Shown here piece by piece: positions 1 through 5,898 of a DNA stretch of 7,384 bases. The stretch is from Betaproteobacteria bacterium (GTDB taxonomy: Bacteria; Pseudomonadota; Gammaproteobacteria; Burkholderiales; Burkholderiaceae_C): contig CANFOR010000141.1 in assembly GCA_947448675.1 (NCBI GenBank), positions 1 to 7,384 of the forward strand. Reading direction: 5' to 3'. Each line of letters begins with the position of its first letter. Within the stretch, counting starts at the first letter, position 1. The notes beneath the pieces are model-generated. The model was given only the letters and a program-made list of their open reading frames with translations, was not told where the DNA came from and ran no database searches. The position numbers were made by a program, and so were the translations under genes.

Positions 1-1644
1 ACCATGAACCAACCGCGGGACCAAGACACGGCAATGATTGTGGTCGAAGAAATGGGTCACAAAGCCGTGACCGCCGCGCTCGACGACCCCGAAGCCTTTA
101 CCGACGAAGACGTGATCGGCCAAGCCGCAGAGTCGCTGACCCGCGCACCCGTGGTGACCGTGATGGGCCACGTTGACCACGGCAAGACCTCGCTGCTGGA
201 CTACATTCGCCGCGCCAAAGTAGCGGCGGGCGAAGCCGGTGGCATTACCCAGCACATTGGCGCCTACCACGTGGAAACCCCGCGCGGAATGATCTCCTTT
301 CTCGACACGCCCGGCCACGAGGCATTTACCGCCATGCGGGCGCGCGGTGCCAAGGCGACCGACATCGTGATTTTGGTGGTTGCGGCTGACGACGGTGTGA
401 TGCCGCAAACCAAAGAGGCCATCAAGCACGCCAAGGCGGCGGGTGTGCCCATCGTCGTGGCGATCAACAAGATCGATAAGCCCGACGCCAACTTGGACCG
501 CGTGCGCAGCGAACTGGTGGCCGAAGAGGTCGTGCCCGAAGAGTTTGGCGGTGAGTCACCCTTTGTGCCGGTGTCGGCCAAAACTGGCCAGGGCATCGAC
601 GCGCTCTTGGAGCAAGTGCTCTTGCAAGCCGAGGTTTTGGAACTCAAAGCGCCAGTGCAAGCCATGGCCAAGGGCCTGGTCATCGAAGCGCAGCTCGACA
701 AGGGCCGTGTCCCTGTGGCAACCGTACTGGTGCAGTCGGGCACGCTCAAAGCGGGCGACGTGGTCTTGGCCGGCCAAACCTATGGCCGCGTGCGCGCCAT
801 GTTGGACGAAAACGGCAAATCCATCAAAACGGCCGGGCCCTCGATTCCGGTTGAAATTCAAGGTCTGACCGAAGTGCCGCAAGCGGGCGACGAATTCATG
901 GTCATGGGCGACGAGCGCCGGGCCCGCGAAATCGCAACCTACCGCGCAGGCAAATTTCGCAACACCAAGCTGGCCAAGCAACAAGCTTCCAAGCTGGAGA
1001 ACATGTTTGCCGACATTGGCGCAGGCGAAGTCAAAATGCTGCCCATCATTGTCAAGGCCGACGTGCAAGGTTCGCAAGAAGCGCTGGCGCAATCCCTGCT
1101 CAAGCTCTCGACCGACGAGGTCAAAGTACAAATGGTCTACACGGCGGTGGGTGGCATCAGCGAGTCTGACGTTAACCTGGCCATTGCCTCCAAGGCCGTC
1201 ATCATCGGCTTCAACACGCGGGCCGATGCCGGTGCGCGCAAGCTGGCCGAGAACAATGGCGTTGACATTCGCTACTACAGCATCATTTACGACGCGGTAG
1301 ACGAACTCAAAGTCGCCATGTCGGGCATGCTCACCCCCGACAAGCGCGAAGAAGTCATCGGCACGGCCGAGATTCGCCAGGTGTTCAAAGTGTCCAAGGT
1401 CGGCTCGATTGCCGGTTGTATGGTCACCTCGGGCTTTGTGCGCCGCAGCGCGCGCCTGCGCTTGATCCGCAACAACACCGTGGTCTTTACTGGCGAGCTC
1501 GAATCGCTCAAACGCTTCAAAGACGACGCCCGCGAAGTCAAAGAAAGCTTCGAGTGCGGCTTGAACATCAAAGGCTACAACGATATCTACGAAGGCGACC
1601 AACTCGAGTTCTTTGAAATTAAGGAAGTGGCTAGAACGCTATAA
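1..1644 (+). CDS. infB: Translation initiation factor IF-2, C-terminal part (5' end outside window)
   Basis: IF2 is the GTPase that places fMet-tRNA on the 30S subunit and promotes subunit joining. The reading frame is open from base 1, so the ATG at 4 is internal and the N-terminal region is missing. Numbering from that Met, the G domain shows G1 GHVDHGKT (55-62), the switch region GGITQHIGAY (79-88), G3 DTPGH (101-105), G4 NKID (155-158) and G5 SAK (191-193). Beta-barrel domain II starts near 225 (LVIEAQLDKGRVP), domain C1 near 346 (LPIIVKADVQGSQEAL) and the fMet-tRNA-binding C2 domain near 444 (TPDKREEVIGTAEIRQVF), ending in EVARTL and TAA. All GTPase motifs are intact. The family is usually about 900 residues in betaproteobacteria, so roughly 550 are seen here. 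It is the first visible gene of the infB-rbfA-truB-typA series; nusA would be expected upstream. Confidence 0.98.
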   Translation, partial: TMNQPRDQDTAMIVVEEMGHKAVTAALDDPEAFTDEDVIGQAAESLTRAPVVTVMGHVDHGKTSLLDYIRRAKVAAGEAGGITQHIGAYHVETPRGMISFLDTPGHEAFTAMRARGAKATDIVILVVAADDGVMPQTKEAIKHAKAAGVPIVVAINKIDKPDANLDRVRSELVAEEVVPEEFGGESPFVPVSAKTGQGIDALLEQVLLQAEVLELKAPVQAMAKGLVIEAQLDKGRVPVATVLVQSGTLKAGDVVLAGQTYGRVRAMLDENGKSIKTAGPSIPVEIQGLTEVPQAGDEFMVMGDERRAREIATYRAGKFRNTKLAKQQASKLENMFADIGAGEVKMLPIIVKADVQGSQEALAQSLLKLSTDEVKVQMVYTAVGGISESDVNLAIASKAVIIGFNTRADAGARKLAENNGVDIRYYSIIYDAVDELKVAMSGMLTPDKREEVIGTAEIRQVFKVSKVGSIAGCMVTSGFVRRSARLRLIRNNTVVFTGELESLKRFKDDAREVKESFECGLNIKGYNDIYEGDQLEFFEIKEVARTL

Positions 1645-1655
1645 AACGGACAGCC

Positions 1656-1768
1656 GGACGCGAAGAGCGCAAAAACTCGCAAAGGACGCGAACGAACAGC
1701 CAAAAACAATCAAATCAAATTTTGGGTTTACTTTTGCGCTCTTGCGTACCTTTTGCGTCCTCCGCGCC
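1656..1768. repeat. Imperfect inverted repeat filling the infB-rbfA gap
   Basis: The 160-bp gap 1645-1804 is the only sizeable spacer in an otherwise tightly packed operon. AAGAGCGCAAAA at 1663-1674 is a perfect inverted match to TTTTGCGCTCTT at 1732-1743. The pairing continues outward as ACGC/GCGT and GG/CC with one bulged base per side (G1662, A1748), so 1656-1674 can pair with 1732-1750 over 18 base pairs around a 57-nt loop. Each arm carries a second degenerate unit of the same type: CGCAAAGGACGCG at 1678-1690, and CCTTTTGCGTCCTCCGCG at 1749-1766. The loop is AT-rich (1691-1731). There is no T-run after the stem, so it does not look like an intrinsic terminator. I infer a small non-autonomous dispersed repeat, since similar GCGAAGGACGCAAAG-type strings occur in Comamonadaceae spacers (from memory). 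The transcribed form would fold in the infB-rbfA message. Confidence 0.75.
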
Positions 1769-1804
1769 CTAGGGCCCCGATCCCGCCCGCGTATTCCAAC
1801 AACC

Positions 1805-2176
1805 ATGCCAAAAAAATCCACCACTCCCAACCGCAGCTTCAAGGTTGCCGATCAGATCCAGCGCGATCTGACGGAGTTGATCGCGCGCGAGTTGAAGGAC
1901 CCACGGGTGGGCATGGTCACCGTGCAAGCGGTCGAGGTCACGCCCGACTACGCCCATGCCAAGGTTTTCTTCAGCGTCTTGGTCGGCGACCCACAGGCTT
2001 GCACCGACGCGCTGAACCAGGCCGCTGGCTTTTTGCGCAACGGTCTGTTCAAGCGTTTGCAGATCCACACCGTACCCACCTTGCATTTTTTGTACGACCG
2101 CACCACCGAGCGTGCCGCCGACATGAATGCGCTTATCGCGCAGGCTGTGGCCTCGCGTTCCAAGAACGAAGACTGA
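1805..2176 (+). CDS. rbfA: 30S ribosome-binding factor A
   Basis: RbfA is a small KH-type RNA-binding protein that binds immature 30S subunits and helps mature the 5' region of 16S rRNA, including during cold adaptation. The 123-residue product has the usual family length and signatures: VADQIQRDLTELIARELKDP (residues 14-33), then VGMVTVQAVEVTPDYAHAKV, and a C-terminal RTTERAADMNALI. The ATG at 1805 fits the start of known homologues (a short basic MPKK leader, then the first helix). The frame stays open upstream to 1613, through the inverted repeat, but that extra sequence looks like translated repeat and not protein. No clear Shine-Dalgarno sequence precedes the ATG (ATTCCAACAACC). Its TGA (2174-2176) shares one base with the truB ATG, suggesting translational coupling. 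Confidence 0.97.
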   Translation: MPKKSTTPNRSFKVADQIQRDLTELIARELKDPRVGMVTVQAVEVTPDYAHAKVFFSVLVGDPQACTDALNQAAGFLRNGLFKRLQIHTVPTLHFLYDRTTERAADMNALIAQAVASRSKNED

Positions 2177-3168
2177 TGAACCAAGCGCCCCGCACGAGGC
2201 TCGTGAGGCGCCCCGTGCACGGGGTGCTGTTACTCGACAAACCCTTGGGTCTGTCGAGTAACGACGCGCTGCAAAAAGCCAAATGGTTGCTGCGTGCCGA
2301 AAAGGCCGGCCACACCGGCACGCTCGACCCGCTTGCCACCGGCGTGTTGCCCCTGTGCTTTGGCGCAGCCACCAAGTTCAGCCAGTTGCAGCTCGACGCG
2401 CGCAAAAGCTACGAAGCCATCGCCCGCCTGGGCCAAACCACCAGTACTGGCGACGCCGAGGGCGATGTTTTGCAAACCCGCGAGGTCAACCTCAACCCTG
2501 CGCAGTTGGCCGCCGTGGCGCAACAGTTCACCGGACGCATGCAGCAAGTGCCGCCGATGTACAGCGCTTTGAAGCGCGACGGCAAGGCATTGTATGAATA
2601 CGCCCGCGCCGGTATCGCGCTAGAGCGCGACGCCCGTGACATTGAGGTTTACGAGTTAAAACTGGCTGTAGTGCCCGCCGAATATGCGTATGCAGCTATT
2701 AAAATTATAGCTAGCGTGAGCAAGGGCACGTATATTCGTACTCTGGGAGAAGACATTGGTGAGGCCTTGGGTTGCGGCGCGCACCTCACGGCTTTGCGCC
2801 GCACCGCCACCGGCCAATACGGCATTGCGCAGTGTGTCACCCTGGCCGAACTCGAAGCCATGAGCGAAGCGCAGCGTTTGGCATGCCTCTTGCCAGTAGA
2901 GTCTTTGTTAGTCGATCACAGCCGTGTCACGCTAGACGCCGACAATGCAGGACGTTTTTTGAGCGGCCTGCGCCGCCGCGGCAGTTGGGCCGATGCCGAG
3001 CAAGTCGCGGTGTTTGGGCCTGCGGTGCCCGGCATGAGCAGCTGTGTGCTGCTGGGCAATGCCCACACCAAGGCAGGTGAACTCATTCCAACGCGGCTCT
3101 TGAGCCCCTTAGATATTCAGCAAATTACACAATCCAGTTCCACGCCAGTTTTAGAAAGCAAACTATGA
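2176..3168 (+). CDS. truB: tRNA pseudouridine(55) synthase
   Basis: TruB isomerises U55 in the T-loop of tRNAs to pseudouridine and also acts as a tRNA folding chaperone in the cytoplasm. The 330-residue product has the N-terminal GVLLLDKPLGLSSNDAL (16-32), the catalytic motif GHTGTLDPLATG with Asp51 as the expected nucleophile, the substrate-contact stretch RKSYEAIARLGQTTSTGD (76-93), and SKGTYIRTLGEDIG (182-195). The C-terminal part is PUA-like, ending near PTRLLSPL. Its length is slightly above the E. coli protein (314). The segment before SKGTY (about residues 161-179) is encoded by a dispersed repeat and is about four residues longer than in E. coli, with rare TTA and ATA codons. It starts inside the rbfA stop codon, and its TGA overlaps the typA ATG (ATGA), so coupled translation is likely. 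All visible catalytic motifs are intact, so it is probably functional. Confidence 0.97.
   Translation: MNQAPRTRLVRRPVHGVLLLDKPLGLSSNDALQKAKWLLRAEKAGHTGTLDPLATGVLPLCFGAATKFSQLQLDARKSYEAIARLGQTTSTGDAEGDVLQTREVNLNPAQLAAVAQQFTGRMQQVPPMYSALKRDGKALYEYARAGIALERDARDIEVYELKLAVVPAEYAYAAIKIIASVSKGTYIRTLGEDIGEALGCGAHLTALRRTATGQYGIAQCVTLAELEAMSEAQRLACLLPVESLLVDHSRVTLDADNAGRFLSGLRRRGSWADAEQVAVFGPAVPGMSSCVLLGNAHTKAGELIPTRLLSPLDIQQITQSSSTPVLESKL
2656..2712 (-). repeat. Dispersed palindrome-containing repeat, copy 1, inside truB
   Basis: The core is a perfect 6-bp inverted repeat, AGCTAT (2694-2699) and ATAGCT (2707-2712), around TAAAATT. Read on the - strand the order is ATAGC, four bases, TACGCA, 17 bases, AGCCA. 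This is nearly the architecture of the copy at 6603-6668, where the second spacer is 18 bases. The AT-rich core contrasts with the surrounding GC-rich codons and brings in TTA, ATT, AAA and ATA codons. The sequence resembles a repeat common in Comamonadaceae genomes (GCTAT...ATAGC followed by CTAGCGC-like and AGGCCAAATT-like blocks). That resemblance is recalled and was not searched. The copy adds no stop and keeps the truB frame. Confidence 0.6.
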
Positions 3169-4991
3169 GCACCAAGCAAATTCGCAACATCGCCATCATT
3201 GCCCACGTTGACCACGGCAAAACCACCATGGTCGACCAACTGCTGCGCCAAAGCGGCACCTTCGCCGAGCACGAAAAAGTGGTCGACACCGTGATGGACA
3301 ACAACGCAATTGAAAAAGAACGCGGCATTACCATCCTGGCCAAAAATTGCGCCGTTACCTGGATGGGCACGCACATCAACATCGTTGACACCCCAGGCCA
3401 CGCCGACTTTGGCGGCGAGGTCGAGCGTGCATTGTCAATGGTGGACGGCGTGGTGCTCTTGATCGACGCGCAAGAAGGCCCCATGCCGCAAACCCGTTTT
3501 GTCACGAAGAAGGCCCTGGCCTTGGGCCTCAAACCCATTTTGGTGGTGAACAAAGTCGACAAGCCTGGTTCGCGCCCCGACTACGTGGTCAACGCCGCGT
3601 TTGACTTGTTTGACAAACTCGGCGCGACCGACGAACAGCTCGACTTCCCCGTGGTTTACGCCTCGGGTATCAACGGCTGGTCTTCGATGAACGAAGGCGC
3701 GCAAGGCGAGCAGTGGGGCCCCGATATGTCGGCCCTGTTCAACACCATTTTGCAGCATGTGCCTGCGCAAAAAGGCGACCCAGCAGCGCCTTTGCAATTG
3801 CAAATCTCGGCCCTCGATTTTTCCACCTTCGTCGGCCGCATTGGCGTGGGCCGCATCAGCCAAGGCACCATCAAACCGATGATGGACGTGGTCGTGATGG
3901 AAGGCCCCGACGGCAAAGCCGTCAAAGGCCGGGTCAACCAAGTACTGACCTTCCAAGGCCTGGAGCGTGTGCAAGCTACCGAGGCCGGCCCAGGCGAAAT
4001 TGTTCTGATCAACGGCCTGACCGACATCGGCATTGGCGTCACCGTGACTGACCCGCTCAGCCCAGCGCCCCTGCCCATGCTCAAAGTAGATGAGCCCACG
4101 CTAACCATGAATTTTTGCGTCAACACCAGCCCACTGGCCGGTCGTGAAGGCAAGTACGTCACCAGCCGCCAAATTTGGGACCGCCTGCAAAAAGAGCTGC
4201 AACACAACGTGGCCTTGCGCGTCAAAGAAACCGACGAAGAAGGCATTTTTGAAGTCATGGGCCGCGGCGAGCTGCACCTGACCATCTTGCTGGAAAACAT
4301 GCGCCGCGAGGGTTATGAGTTGGCCGTTTCTAAGCCGCGCGTGGTGATGAAAGAAGTCAACGGCGAGAAGTACGAGCCTATCGAATTGGTGACCGCCGAC
4401 ATTGAAGACCAGCACCAAGGCGGCGTGATGCAAGCCCTGGGCGAGCGCAAGGGCGAGCTCAGCAGCATGGAGCCCGACGGCCGTGGCCGCGTTCGCCTGG
4501 AGTACCGCATTCCAGCGCGGGGGCTGATCGGCTTCACCAACGAGTTCTTAAACTTAACCCGTGGCTCGGGCTTGATCTCGAACATTTTTGACAGCTACGA
4601 GCCGCACAAAGGCGATATTGGTGGTCGCAAAAACGGTGTGCTCATCTCCATGGACGACGGTGAAATTTTCACCTACGCCCTGGGCAAGTTGGACGACCGG
4701 GGCCGCATGTTTGTGCGCGCCAATGACCCGGTGTACGAAGGCATGATTGTGGGCATCCACAACCGTGACAACGATTTAGTCGTCAACGCCACGCGTACCA
4801 AGCAGCTCACCAACTTCCGCGTGTCCGGCAAAGAAGACGCCATCAAAATCACGCCACCGATCCAGTGCACGCTGGAATACGGCGTCGAGTTTATTGAGGA
4901 CGACGAGCTGGTGGAAATCACGCCCAAGAGCATCCGCCTGCGCAAGCGCTTCTTGAAAGAGCACGAGCGCAAGCGCGCGGGCCGCGACTAA
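3165..4991 (+). CDS. typA: Ribosome-associated translational GTPase TypA/BipA
   Basis: TypA/BipA is an EF-G-like GTPase that binds the ribosome and supports 50S assembly, low-temperature growth and stress responses. The 608-residue product matches the usual family length (607 in E. coli). The G domain shows AHVDHGKT (13-20), RGITI (53-57), DTPGHADFGGE (from 75) and NKVDKPGSRPD (from 129). Domain II follows (QLQISALDFSTFVGRIGVGR), then the EF-G-like domains III/V (IFEVMGRGELHLTILLENMR; YRIPARGLIGF) and the BipA-specific C-terminal domain ending near LRKRFLKEHERKR. The ATG overlaps the truB stop as ATGA, preceded by AGAAAG at 3153-3158 with suitable spacing. Placement directly after truB differs from E. 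coli, where typA lies elsewhere; it is, from memory, usual in Comamonadaceae. No terminator is visible in the 22 bp to the next gene. Confidence 0.98.
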   Translation: MSTKQIRNIAIIAHVDHGKTTMVDQLLRQSGTFAEHEKVVDTVMDNNAIEKERGITILAKNCAVTWMGTHINIVDTPGHADFGGEVERALSMVDGVVLLIDAQEGPMPQTRFVTKKALALGLKPILVVNKVDKPGSRPDYVVNAAFDLFDKLGATDEQLDFPVVYASGINGWSSMNEGAQGEQWGPDMSALFNTILQHVPAQKGDPAAPLQLQISALDFSTFVGRIGVGRISQGTIKPMMDVVVMEGPDGKAVKGRVNQVLTFQGLERVQATEAGPGEIVLINGLTDIGIGVTVTDPLSPAPLPMLKVDEPTLTMNFCVNTSPLAGREGKYVTSRQIWDRLQKELQHNVALRVKETDEEGIFEVMGRGELHLTILLENMRREGYELAVSKPRVVMKEVNGEKYEPIELVTADIEDQHQGGVMQALGERKGELSSMEPDGRGRVRLEYRIPARGLIGFTNEFLNLTRGSGLISNIFDSYEPHKGDIGGRKNGVLISMDDGEIFTYALGKLDDRGRMFVRANDPVYEGMIVGIHNRDNDLVVNATRTKQLTNFRVSGKEDAIKITPPIQCTLEYGVEFIEDDELVEITPKSIRLRKRFLKEHERKRAGRD

Positions 4992-5013
4992 GCCCCAGGC
5001 CTGCAAGCCCAGC

Positions 5014-5898
5014 ATGCGGCTCAGACATTCTCAAGCCGTCTGGCTCATGGTGGCCGTGGCCCTGATGTGGTCCATCGCAGGGGTGGTCACGCGCCATTTG
5101 GAGCAGGCGCGCAGTTTTGAAGTGAGCTTTTGGCGAAGCTTTTTTACCGCACTGGTCTTGCTCATCGCCTTGCCCTTGCAGCAAGGCACAGCGGTGTTTT
5201 CTAAAATTCGCCAGGCCAGGCGCACGCTCTGGCTGAGCGCGATTTGCTGGTGCTTCATGTTCACCGGCTTCATGCTGGCGATGACCCTGACCACCGTGGC
5301 CAATGTGCTGATTACCCTGGCGCTGGGGCCATTGTTCACGGCCTTGCTGGCCCGCATGTTGATAGGCCACCGCATTGCGCTGCGCACCTGGTTGGCGATA
5401 GGCGCGGCCGGTGCGGGCATTGTCTGGATGTATGCCGACCAAGTGGCCCACGGCCTGAGCATGCAGGGCAGTTTGGTCGCGCTGTGCGTGCCGATTGCCG
5501 GTGCACTCAACTGGACGCTCACGCAACACAGCCAAGCGCAAAGCGCCGAGCAGGGCCGCATCGACCTGGTGCCCGCTGTGTTGCTGGGTGCCATGCTCTC
5601 CGCGCTGCTGACTCTGCCACTGGCCTACCCCTTTCAGGCCAGCCTGCGCGATGTGGGCTTGTTGGCGTTTTTGGGCGTAGTGCAACTGGCGATACCCTGC
5701 GTATTGGCCGTGCTCTGCGCCCGGGTGCTGCAAGCACCCGAGGTGTCTTTGCTGGCCCTGTTGGAAGTTGTTTTTGGCATTGCCTTGGCGTGGCTGGGTG
5801 CGGGCGAAAAGCCTGGACTGCAGGTTTTGCTGGGCGGTGCGGTGGTGGTTGGCGCCCTGGCTGCCAATGAAACTTGGGCTTGGAAAGAACGTCAATGA
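5014..5898 (+). CDS. EamA/DMT-superfamily membrane transporter (substrate unknown)
   Basis: This is an inner-membrane carrier of the drug/metabolite transporter superfamily, whose members usually export or import small metabolites; the substrate cannot be read from sequence. The 294-residue product is very hydrophobic, with about ten helices arranged as two EamA repeats. Repeat one covers about residues 8-140 (first helix VWLMVAVALMWSIAGVV; closing helix TWLAIGAAGAGIVWMY). Repeat two covers about 150-285, ending with the typical LLEVVFGIALAWLGAGEKP and a last helix LLGGAVVVGALAA. Charged loops separate the helices, and a short basic tail follows. The ATG at 5014 places the first helix right at the N-terminus, as is typical; no strong Shine-Dalgarno is seen, so read-through or coupling from typA 22 bp upstream is possible. 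Its TGA overlaps the next gene's ATG (ATGA), suggesting coexpression with the CoA hydrolase. Confidence 0.9.
   Translation: MRLRHSQAVWLMVAVALMWSIAGVVTRHLEQARSFEVSFWRSFFTALVLLIALPLQQGTAVFSKIRQARRTLWLSAICWCFMFTGFMLAMTLTTVANVLITLALGPLFTALLARMLIGHRIALRTWLAIGAAGAGIVWMYADQVAHGLSMQGSLVALCVPIAGALNWTLTQHSQAQSAEQGRIDLVPAVLLGAMLSALLTLPLAYPFQASLRDVGLLAFLGVVQLAIPCVLAVLCARVLQAPEVSLLALLEVVFGIALAWLGAGEKPGLQVLLGGAVVVGALAANETWAWKERQ
5882..5887 (+). promoter_or_regulatory. Ribosome binding site for the CoA hydrolase gene
   Basis: GGAAAG lies seven bases before the ATG at 5895, inside the last codons of the transporter gene. It supports the ATG at 5895 as the start over the in-frame TTG at 5874, which has no comparable site and would only add seven residues. 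Confidence 0.6.

Noticed and set aside
556..1602. Long - strand open frame opposite infB (348 codons)
   Set aside because: It mirrors the codon pattern of a GC-rich gene; the + strand has unmistakable IF2 motifs, and the antisense product resembles no family I know.
1631..1647. GCTAGAACGCTATAAAAC at the end of infB as a third repeat copy
   Set aside because: It lacks the paired arms and the downstream TACGCA and AGCCA blocks, and it encodes the normal conserved IF2 C-terminus.
1656..1750. Intrinsic terminator between infB and rbfA
   Set aside because: The loop is 57 nt, no T-run follows the stem, and the essential downstream genes appear to depend on the same transcript.
1753..2175. N-terminal extension of the truB frame
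   Set aside because: This part overlaps all of rbfA in another frame; TruB homology begins just after the ATG at 2176.
5874..5894. TTG start seven codons upstream for the CoA hydrolase
   Set aside because: The ATG at 5895 has a well-spaced GGAAAG and the ATGA overlap; the extra residues resemble nothing in the family.
4918..5895. Long - strand open frame opposite the transporter (325 codons)
   Set aside because: The product is Gln/His/Gly-rich with no recognisable domain, typical of antisense to a hydrophobic GC-rich gene.
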